Shown: positions 49,201 through 61,500 of the stretch, piece after piece
Numbering within the stretch: position 1 is the stretch's first letter
Layout: every line of letters begins with the position of its first letter
Assembly (NCBI RefSeq): GCF_030867145.1
Contig: NC_134427.1
Span: 17,941,001-18,005,000 of the forward strand
DNA length: 64,000 nt
Reading direction: 5' to 3'
Source of the DNA: Opisthocomus hoazin
Lineage: Eukaryota; Chordata; Aves; Opisthocomiformes; Opisthocomidae
Program-made: the position numbers and the translations under genes
Notes under the pieces: model-generated
The model's database searches: none
What the model saw: only the letters and a program-made list of their open reading frames with translations
What the model was told of the DNA's origin: nothing

Positions 49201-52200
49201 GGTTCTTCTTTTTTTTTTTTTTACCACGGGGGAAGAAGGGAGTTGTCAAAGTTAAAAGGCACAGTTCTGATGAAGAGAAAAGAAACAGTTATAAAAAAGT
49301 CACTAAACAACCACTTGGATGAGAATACTGCCATCAGCTTGAACTCCTGCAGGTGGCTGCTCTGCAGTTCCAGCTGCAGGTACAGTAACTGGTAAGTCCT
49401 GTTTAGGCTTAGACATCTCCTTTTTCCAAGAAATTGCATCAGTTTGTAATGCCACCGCCCCCTCCCCTCCCCGGGCACCCCTCAAAAAGCCCTAATGTAT
49501 TTGGCCAGCCTTTGAGACTCCTGAGGCACGCAAGAAGAGCAGCAGTGTTCACGGTGAGGCTCAGTTGCCTTTTGCTTTTCCAATTAAAAAGTGGAGCCCT
49601 GACCTTTAAAAAGGAGAAGAGTCAAAGACTTCATGAATCCCTTACGACTGACACTGATTTTACAGGGGAAGCGTGAAAGAGAGAGGTAGTAGCATAAAAC
49701 CTGACCTACAGAGATGGGTAACTGTGGCAGGCAAGCCCCTCTTGTTGGAGCATTTGGCTAGACAACTCCGCTTTCTCTCTTCTTTCTCCTGAAATATTGC
49801 TTTATCTTCCTTGAAAGCTGCTTTCTGCTGTCCAGAGTCATGATGTGCACATGGCATGCCTACAAACCTTCAAAGAGAGAATGCGTTTTTGGTGTGGCTG
49901 TGGCAAAATATGAAGAACCCACTTTCATAAATATTGTAAGAGCACATTTAAACTCTGGATGGAAGAGTAGAAACGTTTTGATTTGCAACAGTGTCCCCTG
50001 GGGCTCTTGCAAACAGAGGTGCTGTCTGCAGATTTTGGCAAAATTTTTTAATAGCAGATGCTCCCAAGATCTTCATTGTATGAATACCATTATTAAATTG
50101 ATAATATGTACTTCAAGGATGTCATTCATCACGTTCTGAACATGTCAACAGAGGAGCACAATTTTGTCCTGGAAATTTTTTGCATTGAAAAGAAATAAGA
50201 TTTTTACTGTTCCTGAAAACTGAGCTAGAAGAAATACATATGCTTTAAAAAATGTACACGTCTTACCTGTAAACATGTTAGACACTACATGCAGTACGCC
50301 AGGGTTTTAGTACCAAAACCTGATTGTTCCAGGGAGCTTTCTTTACCGGGCTGGTCTCCTCTTTGCTCAGTACCCCACTGATGTTTTTAGCACCCTCAGA
50401 AATCCTCCATGCACACGGCTCCTAATGAAGTCAACAGGGGACACGGGGCACAGTAAAGGTGGCTAGTTTGAGAAGCAGCCTCTTAAACTGTGCCTGGGAA
50501 ATGCATAAAGAACTGCCTGGGAGCACCAGAAGCACTGCTTTCCTTCACGGATCTATGGGCACACATGCAGAAACAAGCAGCTAGTGCCTGAATTGGCAAA
50601 GATAAAGCATTTGTAGTTTGGGTCTGAAAATTCATATACTTGAAAACACTTGGAATGTTAGCAGTTGTTTCAGGCCTTTAAGTAAGCTAAACATGACATA
50701 CTTGTCAAACTGTGCATTCAGATTGTTTGTTTGAAACCAGCCATTCATGTACTGTGCCGCATTCAATTCGTAGAGAATAATCAAAAGCTGGAATAGAAAG
50801 CAGTTCAGAGCTCATGAAGCAACAGTAATGGCAACAGAGATAGGCTGCAGTCCTATCAGATTTTACGTGTGCTATTTTTTTTCTGTCACCATAACCACAG
50901 TGCACAAGTTCAGGCAACGTGCCGAAACTTTCTGATGCGGCATATGCATCAGCTGTACAGCGTGAAGGTGTAACACAGCATCACGAGCCAGCTTCAGCTT
51001 AGCATTTCTTTTGTTTCCCATGTAATATTTCTGATAGAAATGGCAGAATAATTGCATTTATTGTAACACCGCACGTAATAATCATCATCATTTAAAATGT
51101 AATTTGGAACAAAAGATTCTCTCTGAGGAGGAGCCCCTCAATTCAAGGTTGCCGCTGTAAATATCACATACTATTTTCAGCTCTGGAAAAAAGTTTTCTA
51201 CTGCACAACGGTAAATTCTACTGAGGTGAGTATTTCAGCTCCCCGCTAATCGGAGTGAGCTTCGCCTTTGCTGAGAAGAACTTGTCTAATGGCCTTCAGA
51301 TATTCCAGTAGCTTTTCTTGGAAAGATTGTAGAAATACAGTCAGCCTAAACTGTGGGTAGCCACTAGGCTAACGAATCTGTAAATGACAGAATGGGTGCA
51401 ACCATTAGCTAACAGAACCTGGATTATTTTTGGGCTTGAGTTTTGAGGATTTAGCTGAAGCATGGTTTCAGGTTCAGGGATTTTAAGGTCAGACCGTGCC
51501 TACCTTGCTCTGAGAGAAGCAGGAAATCTGGTGATGAGCTACACTGAATCACTCCTAAACAGATGGGAATGTTTCATAGAAATATGGAATAGTAACATTT
51601 GCAGGGCTATTGACAGTGTTTTATCTGTTGCAGGACTCGTGAGTTCTGCCTAAAATGATGAAAAAATTTCACCACATAACTTTATTTCATGAGTTTTTGC
51701 CTTTGTGAGGTGCTATTCAGGAGGACAGAGTAATCCGTGAAGCTTTGTTACTGGCCCATCATAAAGCAATTTCTTTCTGTTTATCATCTCAGGTTTCAAT
51801 AAATTCTCCTTTTATTTCCGAATTTGAAGAAATACCTCCTTCAGATGTTGCTTTTGGCTGGCATCACCTTGTACCAGACCAACAAAAACCCTGCTCCGAA
51901 AGGCTGCACACTCACTCTTAAAGTAAATCAGTGGCATTCCTACAGATGGTTAGGAGTGTTCAGTGGTAGAAGATGTTGACCATCTTCCACAGAAATCTGT
52001 GCATAAATTCAGAGGCATGTCACAAGATTTGCCTTGCGTTTTCAGGCTTCTGTTAATTTCAGAAGAGAAAATCAAGATAATGCATCTGCTTTATAATGCC
52101 ATAGCATTATGGTAAGCTAATAGTAGTTACAGATTCAATATCATGGGTGAATTTTTTTCCACAGTAAGTGTTGGTAGGGGAATCAGTGACAGAAGTGTAA

Positions 52201-55200
52201 ACTCAAGTGGGTGTGTGCAGAGTGCTGCTGTGAGTTAAGCTACAGTAGTTCTGCTGGGCTTTTCAATGTTGTAAACACTGGTTTAAACTATTTTATTCAC
52301 TCTTGCTGACACAGAGCTTGTATCTTGCCCATCATCTCAATGTGAATGCTATTTCTTCAGCTTGGGTTAGCTGAGAGGTGGTAATTGCTAAGTTGCTGTA
52401 CTTTGATTGTATGTTTGAAACCTAAACAAGGCAGGTACCAGGCTGCTTGTCAACCAGAAAATGCAAATTCCAAGACAGAGTGAGAAGATATCAGCTTAAA
52501 TAGGATTTTCACCTACATTAAATAACAAGACTTTTTGGCCTTTCCTTGATTAATAAACCAAGCAGAAATATAACAATTAAAAACAAAAGAGAAGGAAAAA
52601 GGAATAAGTTTAAGAGGATGGCTGGATCGACTGTTTTGTCTTTTTGGCAGCTGTCACCTCTGTTGTCTGGGGGGGGGCCCTGCAGCTTGGGGACCCCTGG
52701 ACAGGGGAGACCTTGCTGAGCACACACTTGGGACATGCAGGCTCCCAGGCACTGCTGTGGATTCCCCTGATCTTACGAGGTTTGGCTCTGTGGAAGCCAT
52801 CTCCCACCTCTGTTGTCACTGTGGTGCCCATGCCACCACCCAAGTTGCTGGTCCAGGGTTGTGCACTAGGATGCTGCCTGAGGCTGGTCCCTCTGACCGA
52901 GCATCAGACACCTCCGGATAAGGCAGAAGCAGCTGCAGCCTGACCTGTCATGCTCAGCATGTTTTCTGCTGTGTGCCATTGAACCCTAGCTCCGAAAGCC
53001 CTGATGCCCCCAGGAGCTCTCCTGCAGTGCTCATCTCCACAGCATTAAGTGGTTTCCAAGCATTATCTCAGTTCATGAGATGAAGAGTTTGTTCACTCTT
53101 TTTCACACGAGAGAAACTGTGACACAGGACGCTTGGTTCTGCAGCAAATCCTTTAGCTCTGGGTTCTTGATGTAAGGGGCACATACATCTGCTTCCAAAG
53201 CACCCATCTTCTATTCCCAGCTTTTTCACCCCACCATTTTGTGTTGCTCCCAGTTCAAGCCCCATCATGCTTCACCTCTGCATATCCCCTTCCTTACTCT
53301 CTCCCAGGGGTTCAATTTTCAATTTTCATTGCTATTCCCTTGCCCAGCTTACATAGACATGGGTCCCCTTTGCTTTCCTTCCACATCCACCCCAACCAGT
53401 CCCGATCTTCCTCTCCAAGATGCCCAGTCTAAATTACCACCTGTTTTTTTCCCCGCTAATCCAGACCAGGCAACCTAGATGACTTGAGATCGTTGACACC
53501 GCTTAGCTGAGTGCCCATGGTACAGCCAGCCGAGGCATGGTGCAGCTACCACTGCTATCAGCCTTCAGAGGACGCCGCTCTTGCAGCCTACCACTGCTTT
53601 CTCGCTCTTCAAGAGATATGCCTTCCTTCAAACACATTTTACATCTGACTCTAAAACTGGGCAAAAACCCCCAACAATTGGAAAATTATATTTTTTTAAC
53701 ATGGGAAGAGCATTGTGTTGCCTAACATGTCCCCTTTTATGGCACTTCTGCATTCTTCCCTAAAAAGGTTGAGGCAAACACCTAAGAGACAAAATTTCGG
53801 TCTGAAAGGCTGAAATGTGGCAAAGTTCTAAGAAACTGAGTATGGGCAGTGTACAATGCTCAGGACCACAGTTTGTAGGCCACACCACTGTTTGGTTCTG
53901 AAGCAATATTGCAAAGTGAAATTCCAAGGTAAGGTCAGGATGCAAATATACCAGAAGAGCTGATTGATACAGTGCAAAGACATCAGAATAGAAAGCTATG
54001 TAAAGAGAAAGAAGTGTATGTCATTTATTGCTGACATGGCTTTCTCGTGTCTCTCAGTCTTTCTCCCTTTAAATTTGTTCTATTTTGGACCCAGAAACGA
54101 ATACAAATTAGATTAATAAAATTTCCCAACTGAGATACGAAACATTTGGAAATTATTTTAAAATACACCATGCAGCTGAAATGTCATGGTTAATTTTAAT
54201 CTGCAGCATGTGGCTAATATCCTCTGGCTATTTCAATGGTGCAGAAGATTGTAATTATTCACCTGTTAAAGTAAATGCAGCTGTAACAAGTCTGATCACA
54301 GTTGAAAAGGAGGAGTGGAGAGGACAGGTAGACAGATGCTGTCTCAGTATGTCATCTGTGTATGATGCCTTTGTAGCTCTTTGGGAAGAATTATCCAGCT
54401 ATAAAGAAAAAAGCCTATAATATAAAGTGGACTGCTTCCTGTAGTAGTAACTTTTTCCACATTTTCCTTTGACAAAGTTCTCCCAGTGATGGTACAGAAA
54501 GAGTGCTAGTGCAGATCCCAGCTGGTATAACTCATGCTTTGTTATGGAGATGAACAAATCAGTGAGATGGCATAAAAATATCATCAGTGGTGATCAACCC
54601 ACTCTTCTGTAAGTGCTATCCAATGTTGTCCTTACAACAATGGCTGTTTTCTCCTTCCCTTCATCATCATATTGGCATTTTTTGCCTTTGATCAAAAATT
54701 TATAGCGCCTTGTTCATTAAACTGTTCATTCACAGTTACTCCCACCCCTTGAGCTTCACTGGCATGAAAGAGGAGCTTTGCAATTGTGAGTGAGGCTTGC
54801 GGCTGTCCTTGGGCAGATGAAGGGATGGGGGAGCCCTTTGTTGGGTCTTTGCCTGGGTGTCAAGAGCGGGTCCTCCTCCAAGATATGCCAGCACCCCAAT
54901 GTCACTGTAAGAGTGCTCTTTCAAACCCTTCCCTCGGTGATGTGTGTCCATCTCCTGTTGATTTTGTCCAGCAGAGAGAGGAGTTCAGGTCACAGAGAGG
55001 TGGACTTGGCCTGCATCTCACCAGGTAACAGTCTCAAAGCAGAAACCGTGTAAGCGGCCCCAAGTGACTAGCAGCATGCCCAGGCCACAGATGTTTGAGT
55101 TTTGGCTTTAGCTACGTGGCTACACCACACATAGAATCATCGAGTCACCCTAGGAGCATTTTCTGCTATGAATTGAGTAACAGGCAGAAAACTGAGCTCT

Positions 55201-58200
55201 GTCCTCATGGTGGCTGGGGAATTTCTCATCTCCTGAAGCCTAAGATCCAGTAAGTGCACTTTTCCACCTGCGTTTGCCCAGTGTTATGTGTTTTGCTCTC
55301 TGGAAGATAATTCTCTATACAATCTCAATTTTAATTTCTGTATTTAATTTGTGTTTTAAGAAAAACACCTTGATCTTCCTTCAGACCACACTGATCTCAG
55401 TTAATGTTGGGTAGTTTAAATCATACAAACCTTTCTCACAGGAGGCTGTGCCAATGTAGCAGTAAAGAGAACTTGGCTCATCAAAATCATGTCACTCGCA
55501 CATGGAAGGTAAAAAGCACTTTGAAGTGGTAATGAAGTAAGCTCCTGCTGCTTAACAGAAAGTTTTGATAAGATCATACTCGTCTACTTATCAGAAGAGC
55601 TGTAATTCATTTTGCAGAAACAAAGATTCCAATGGAAAGTAGCTAGATGGGAAGATCTGGCTGTTCACCTTCTTAATAAAATCCGTCCTCCTTCCTCTGT
55701 GCAGTTCCTTTGAAGATGCAGGTGTGGTGGTCCTGGGCCATCTCCCATCTGCACAGTGGCTGTGATTACTGGTGGCCTCAGAGCCAACAACAGATGATAA
55801 CGTGTTTTTCAGCTTAAGCACAGCGAACCCCTTCAGGCCTTTCAGTCTTTCCCCCTCTGGGAAAAACATGTATGTTGGTTAGGTGAGTGGAGAGCTCTCA
55901 CTTGTCCCTCGCAAGGCTGTGACAGCAATGCCGTACTCCTCCCCTTCTCCACGCTGTGCTCACACTGTCCATGCTCCCGAATTCTTGTTCCTTTTTCTGT
56001 ATCCCATGGGTTTTTAATCTGAGCTATCCTTTGTGCTTTCTCTGGGCCCAGCTGAAATATTTTAAAGTAGATTTTTTTTAAAAATGCAGGATAAGTGGCT
56101 ACCTTGCACCTTACCCTGCTTTGGCCCTGAATATTACCTTATCTGACCTCTGTTTTTCAATTTGTCCAGCTTAGTAAGCCCTTCTGGCAGAGTGCTGAAA
56201 GCCATCAGACGTTTCAGCCAGGGCAGCACCCCAGCACCTCAACCACTTCAAGTCCTGCAATCCCTTAGATAGAGCAAATGATGGAAGAAACAACAGATGG
56301 TAGCTTTCCAGGCAACTGAGCCATTTGTGGAAAAATCCGATTTTAAAGAGACTGAAGCAGTGAGAATGCTTTGGGACAACCAAGAACAAGCATGGGTAAT
56401 ATGCACAGTGTATTCTTAAAAACAGGAGGCAAGAGAGTGAGTTTTAGATTTTTACATACTGATTCTGTTGGTTTTGAGGCTTGAAAAAAATCAGTGTGGA
56501 AATGGTCAGATACCCACTTCAAAGAGAGGCGACAAAATGCCAGGACCTCTCTGGTGTTTCCCAGTACACTATGGCCTGTACAGTGCTGGTTTCAGTAACC
56601 ATATATTGGCTGGTGTACTACATATGTAGGTGCAGGAAAGCCCCTCGTGATTTCTAAAAAGACAATACTGGTGTGAACACCAGCTACTCATGAAAAGCTG
56701 ACAAAAGAGGCACAGCGCTCAGAGGTTTTAAGAAAGGGTGTGATAGTAAGAGATGGTCTAAGGGCCCTAACGGGAGACATTGGATTCCCTGAGCATGAAC
56801 ATATCTAGTGGCTGAGAGGGATGTGCTTTTAAACAACTGGGCTTGAGCTGTGGCCTCAAACACCTGTGACCGTGGTGCCATGGCATGGCCAGGAGAACCG
56901 TGTAATCCTTCCACGTCCTTCCCTCCTCCCGCAGCCTCAGCGGGTTGCTCACATCTCTTCCCGAATGCCCTTTCTGGGCTTGTCCAAATCCTTGATGGAC
57001 TGCAGCAGTTGAGCTTGCTGGGGGAAGAAGCAGCTGGTTTGCTCCTTAGGTTTCCATGGAGTGAGTATAGCTGGGCACCTTTCATGTCCGTCTGGTGCCC
57101 GGTGGAAAGTTGCGTCTCTGGGGAAAATGGTCCCATGCTCACCATGAAGACGTGGATGAGGTTGTGGTGGGATTGTGGGTCTGCACCAATCACTTTCCCA
57201 TACCCGAGGAGGAGGAGGAGGGCTGTGCCTCAGCTGCTTCACGGGGATTTGGTCCCTGCAGCAGCCCCGATGGGACGGAACCGCTTTGTGTCTTCCGCCT
57301 CCCTATTTTATCACAGTGGGAGTCGAGTGGTGGAGGGAGAGCTCGCAAATCACGACAGGCATTTTTGCTCCTGCTTTGTGGGGTTATAGCAGTGTGACAA
57401 CTGTTAACAACTTCCTGCTTGGGTAAATTATATCAGACACCACTTTGCAGAGGTTGCCGTAATGACTTTTTAACAAGAATTTATCCAGGAGCCATGACAC
57501 AGAGCGTAAGTAATTGCAATCATACGGTATCTGTGTCATTGATGGTTTCTGCTGTTTTGTAGTAACTACTATAATACCATGTATAATTGGAAAGAAATAC
57601 AGTATTTTTCTGCTTTATTAAGAAGAAGAATTGATGCTGAAATAGGGAATGGTCCCTAAAATCCTGCTGTGTATTAATGTAAATCTGTGCAGTGTGAAAT
57701 ACAATCTTTCTTATCTGATACTGTCTAAACGAACCTTGTGCCCACGGAACTCGTATCAATTATCTTGGCTTCTGAGTTAAATTTGTAGATATTGGTGTAA
57801 TAAGCCACCATGTAAATCATTCGCTGTGTTGGGTTCGTAAGAGAAGCAAGACTGACTCTGGACATGAGTATGTCTTGTGCTATTAGTGTTTGACTCCTTA
57901 TTCTCGAAAGACTAAATAGGATTTAAAAAGAAGGAAGATTCTGCACTTTTATAAGTCTCCTTTATCAGTATTTGAGAATTAGCAGTGTACAGGCAAGGCA
58001 AAGAGTAATTTACCTCGCTTTTGTGGGTCTAGCTTTCCAAATAAATTACACTCATGCTATTGCTTCTGGGAACATCTGCATTTAAATCAATCACAGTACA
58101 GTGATGCTCTCTGCCAAGAACACACCCTCTCTTTTTCCAGGGGAAGTATGTCTGGCGTGTGTCAGTAAAAGCAGGTCACTGAAATACATTGAAAATGCTG

Positions 58201-61200
58201 AGGTGGGAATGAAAGCAAAGTCACTTAACCCAGAATAGTGCTAAACTAGATTTTACTCAGACCAATCCCTCTCATCCAAAAAGAACTCAGCAGGTTGAAC
58301 ACTGCTTCTGACATGCGCCTCCGGTTTTTTATCTAGCTGGATTCACCTTTAGGGGTGAATTTATTTTTAAGGAAAGGTTAGCAGATGAACTGGCTCCCAC
58401 ATAACAGAGTGTACCTCTTGTGAACCCTGATGGTAGAAATGAGTAATAAATACCTATCGATTTTTTTTTTTTCACAGGCACCAGGGTTACGTTTATACCT
58501 ACAGAGTGTCCAAGACAGAAACTGGGTCCTGGAGTGCTGAGGTATGTACTTCTCCTTTCTCTTCTGAAAATGTCTACATCCCGGTTGATGTTCGTATTGA
58601 TTTAATGAAATATATTCAAATTATTCATGTTTCTGCATTGTCTGATTTTCATCAAAGGTAATCGATCTTGAGTTTGCCCATCACTAAGATGTCTTGGTGC
58701 CACTTCTGACAGTCTTGAACTCATAAATTAATTCCCTGTTACATTTCAACTGTTGCATAATGCATTATTTTGCATCATTTTAAATGGCAAAAATACTGTG
58801 TTTTTATAATCTGACAGGCACAATCAGTTCCCTTCTATCCCATGTACTATTAATGTGAGAATATTTAAGGAAATTATTTTCAATATCTACAGTGTTTTAA
58901 AGTTAATTTCTCTCCAGATTAATGAATCATTGGCGCAAAACATACATAGGGTAGTCCAAATTTGATACAAAATATGTTTTCATACATCTGATAATAAACT
59001 GGCAATTCAAGTGTAGAACACCACTTACAATACAGACAACTGTTTAGGTTGCTGGAATCGGGATGCTAACCTGGATTTCTTTTATGAAGGTCGTGTTCTT
59101 TGGACGTACTCTGTGTATTATTTCATAATTAGCTTTCTGTTTGCACATTAATGAGCGTGATTACAAAAACATTAAGTAATTTCTAGACAGGCATAATTCC
59201 TTGGCCATTATTATAATAGAAGTGGTTGCAGCTCTGGAAGACGGGACTGATTCCTGGGGTTACTGGGAAACAGACTGGGGAGTAAAAGTGACTCCCATTC
59301 CTGCGGAGTCAATAATTATCCGGGTCACCCTTGGGAATGGTACCCAGGAATAATGGGGCTCATTCGTTCCTGTAAGGCATCAGGAGCACCCTGTAGCTTC
59401 ACACTGCCTGAGCGAGAGGGTTTTTGGGATGGGGTGGGGGCTGTAGGGCGCCCAGCCTGCCAGGGCAAGCACTGGTGTCTCAGAAAGGACGCCGGGACCC
59501 CTGGGGACCCCCACCTGCAGAGGATAATTCCCTGAGTGAGGCTGCAGCCTGCTTTGGCCCCAGGTAATGGCAGTGTCTGCAGTGAGGTTTTTCTGGTGTT
59601 ATGTGATCTCCATGATCTCCCCTGGCTTCCTACGTATGGGTCTTGGGCTTTCCCTCGCTGTATTTCAGGCAAACCTTATCTCTGTTTCACAGCATAAGTG
59701 TCCTGAAGGGCCGTGACTCTGTATGCTATAGAGTATACAATATGTGTATAGATATATATATATACACTGTATGTGTATCTATACTCTATGTATAGATAGG
59801 CCAGAGTACATCCTCTGCAGGGAACAGTGCTCGCTAGAGACCCGTGATGCCAACCCTTCCTTTAAGCAAATAGAAACGTTTAGGTAAATGTCACTAAGAC
59901 CACGCTGGCCTCAGCTGTTAGAAACAGCAGCCTAAATCCAGCTTCTGCCTCCAAGGCCAAAACAGGCTCCAGCTGGTGCTTTCCTGTCTCTGTCTCCTTC
60001 CCTGTGGCTGGCTGCTCTCTGAGCAAGCGCGGGTTGCACCCATCTGTGCAGGACTGAGCAGGGGAATTCAAGCAGTGCCGGTAAAACCCCAGCCAGCGCG
60101 AAGCCTCCGGCTGGTGACGGCGAGGCAGGATGTAGCCCATGACTGTTGCGTGAGAGCAGCGTCCTCCGGGTGGGACTACGCTGGCAGGACCGATGCTCGT
60201 CCTCCCGTGACTTTGGTGGGGAGGGGTTATCACGAGAATGGCCTGAAGGCGTTAACAGAAACATTGGATTTTTGATGAAAAGCAGACACAGCTGCATTTC
60301 ACCATGTATGAAAAGATGCTAATGTAGAAATACGGAAAAGCTCCCACTTTGAACAAATAGGGAACATTTTGCTGCTGCCTTTGTACAAGAGCTAGAGAGG
60401 AATACTCAATGAACACATAAGCCAGTATCGAATGCTAAGAGAAAGGCTTGAAAGGGGTCATGTTCATGTCTGGATTTAGTGGTGTAAGGGCTTCACCTCC
60501 CCAGTAAGTGCCAGGTAGCTCTCTAGATTGTCTTACTGGTGTTTCCAGGCTGAAAGTATCTTAGTGATAAACCCACAGGCTGAAGGTTAAATCACTGGCT
60601 GCAATAAATCAGGGTTAGAAACAGCAAAAGATCACTTGGGAATTTGTCTAATATGCACGGCAGACTCTGGGTTTCTCTTGTAGTGATTAAGAACTTGTCC
60701 CTCTTCCAGCCTTGTCTCAGCACACTGCTGGAAACTGCCCTTAGTGCAGGGCGGCCACGATGGCCCGGGGGAAGAGGGAGAACCGTACGGCTCATTGGCT
60801 CGCTTGAAGTTGGCACATCAGGGGTCCAAGTGAAGGGCTGGCTCCTTCCCGCCAAGGTGTGGGTGTTTCTGAGGACAAGGCTTCTGTGCCAGTGCCCGGA
60901 GCCCAGCACAGATACCCGAGCCTGGCACAGATGCTCGGCCCCCCCCCCCAGCAGCCCCTCTCACCTCTCACCCTTTGGCTTCGCAGACAGCGCCCGGGGT
61001 CCACCGGAGGCTCTTTCGGAAAGTGCACAACCTCATTTCGGCCTTCCAGAAACCCGACCAAGGCATCGTAACCCCCCTGCAGCACCCGGTCGTCAACCAC
61101 ATGAAAGCCAAATACCCGCCAGGTACTCGTGGGGCGGAGGGAGCCTCGGCTGTGGCTGAGCAGAGGGGACAGAGGCCTGAGCCTTGTCTGCATCTCTGAC

Positions 61201-61500
61201 CTGAACTACCCAGCAGGGTGGCAGTGCCAAAAATACACCCTGACTTTGCAACTGTGTGATGGAAATGCTGGTGCTCAGGGGCTCATTAGGGCTAGGATCT
61301 GTCAATGTGATGAGAAAATGGATTTTGAATATCTATTCTGGAGTGCTACACCGGCCGGGCTACCTGCCCTGCCCAGCACCCTCGCTCATGTAGGTGCGAA
61401 CCTTCTGATCTGCCCATTTTCTTGCAGTGCTCAGCCTTTTGTATCTTTGTTTTTCTTAGGGAGAAATGAAGGCCATGACTTCCACCTGCAGCCATCATGA
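46074..61500 (+). CDS. SH2D1A: SH2D1A (SAP), complete four-exon gene
   Basis: This gene encodes SAP, a free-standing SH2 adaptor of T, NK and NKT cells. It binds tyrosine switch motifs (TxYxxV/I) in the tails of SLAM-family receptors and recruits Fyn. The coding exons are 46074-46210, 58478-58541, 60987-61122 and 61460-61500, giving 125 residues against 128 in human SAP. One SH2 domain fills residues about 5-104, followed by a short tail. Visible key residues are Arg13, Glu17, Arg32 in YLLRDSES (phosphotyrosine pocket), Thr53 and Arg55 in YTYRV, and Arg78 in RRLFRK (Fyn SH3 contact). Arg78 separates SAP from EAT-2. The ATG has a strong Kozak context (A at -3, G at +4). Exons 1-3 encode the same residue counts as I recall for human, with no indels, and all splice sites are GT-AG. 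Only the C-terminal tail diverges. No frameshift or premature stop is seen, so the gene looks functional. Confidence 0.96.
47318..47372 (+). mobile_element. MIR-like SINE relic
   Basis: GAGCATTATTATTCCCCTGT followed by TAGACTAATAAATGGAGGCA resembles the MIR phrase for the region between the core and the tail. It is short and diverged, and it sits in SH2D1A intron 1. Confidence 0.3.
48200..48340 (+). mobile_element. Decayed CR1 reverse-transcriptase fragment
   Basis: Segments such as GTCTGATATAGACAGAAAGG, TTGGTTCCAATACTTCTTAA and GGAATAGCAGATACACTAA resemble the CR1 region around the reverse-transcriptase C-terminus with many substitutions. It lies within SH2D1A intron 1. The limits are approximate. 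Confidence 0.4.
49161..49174. repeat. Poly(C) tract, C14
   Basis: This is an uninterrupted run of 14 C in SH2D1A intron 1. It is followed 34 bases later by a run of 14 T (49209-49222). Confidence 0.9.
49209..49222. repeat. Poly(T) tract, T14
   Basis: This is an uninterrupted run of 14 T in SH2D1A intron 1. Confidence 0.9.
58478..58541 (+). CDS. SH2D1A: SH2D1A coding exon 2
   Basis: This 64-base exon completes Leu46 and encodes residues 47-67 ([10 protein letters not shown], then [11 protein letters not shown]). It follows a run of T residues ending TTCACAG and is followed by the donor GTATGT. The strand carries Thr53 and Arg55, which in SAP contact the ligand residues before the tyrosine. 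Human has Tyr-His at positions 47-48 where this gene has His-Gln. Confidence 0.95.
58542..60986 (+). other. SH2D1A intron 2
   Basis: This 2.4 kb intron carries an AT-rich interrupted inverted repeat near 59.73-59.80 kb and a C-run at 60939-60949 shortly before the exon 3 acceptor. No further exon was recognised. Confidence 0.85.
59726..59797. repeat. AT-rich interrupted inverted repeat
   Basis: TATAGAGTATA near the left edge pairs with TATACTCTATG near the right edge, around a central (TA)n run with GTGTATAGATATA and TGTGTATCTA arms. It lies in SH2D1A intron 2. Confidence 0.6.
60987..61122 (+). CDS. SH2D1A: SH2D1A coding exon 3
   Basis: The exon encodes residues 68-112 and the first base of Gly113. 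It runs from [12 protein letters not shown] through [14 protein letters not shown] to KYPPG. It includes Arg78, the residue that docks on the Fyn SH3 domain, and the second SH2 helix. The acceptor is TTCGCAG after a pyrimidine-rich stretch and the donor is GTACTC. From NLISAF to GIV it is identical to human SAP as I remember it, while the segment after PLQ is divergent. Confidence 0.95.
61123..61459 (+). other. SH2D1A intron 3
   Basis: This short 337-base intron runs between the donor GTACTC and the acceptor TTTTCTTAG. It contains a second strong acceptor (CCCATTTTCTTGCAG, ending at 61427), so its 3' end may be used alternatively. Confidence 0.8.
61460..61500 (+). CDS. SH2D1A: SH2D1A coding exon 4 (C-terminal tail)
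   Basis: The terminal coding exon completes Gly113 and adds 12 residues ([12 protein letters not shown]) before TGA at 61498-61500. The acceptor is TTTTCTTAG. The tail weakly resembles the human end (IREDPDVCLKAP) in charge pattern and length, and this is why I prefer this acceptor. A competing acceptor lies 32 bases upstream at 61427 and would give a different ten-residue end. Confidence 0.82.

Larger units (their letters stand above)
46211..58477 (+). other. SH2D1A intron 1
   Basis: This is a 12.3 kb intron, GT-AG, mostly AT-rich. It contains a MIR-like relic near 47.3 kb, a decayed CR1 reverse-transcriptase fragment near 48.2 kb, a C14 tract at 49161-49174 and a T14 tract at 49209-49222. 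I see no additional coding exon. The open frame at 56850-57389 lies in a locally GC-rich patch and resembles no protein I know. Confidence 0.85.

Noticed and set aside
55128..55160. Short match to an inverted CR1 tail (CATAGAATCATCGAG)
   Set aside because: It is too short and has no CR1 sequence following it.
56850..57389. 179-codon plus-strand frame inside SH2D1A intron 1
   Set aside because: Overlapping long frames exist on the other strand and in other phases. There is no acceptor or donor logic linking it to SH2D1A and no known similarity.
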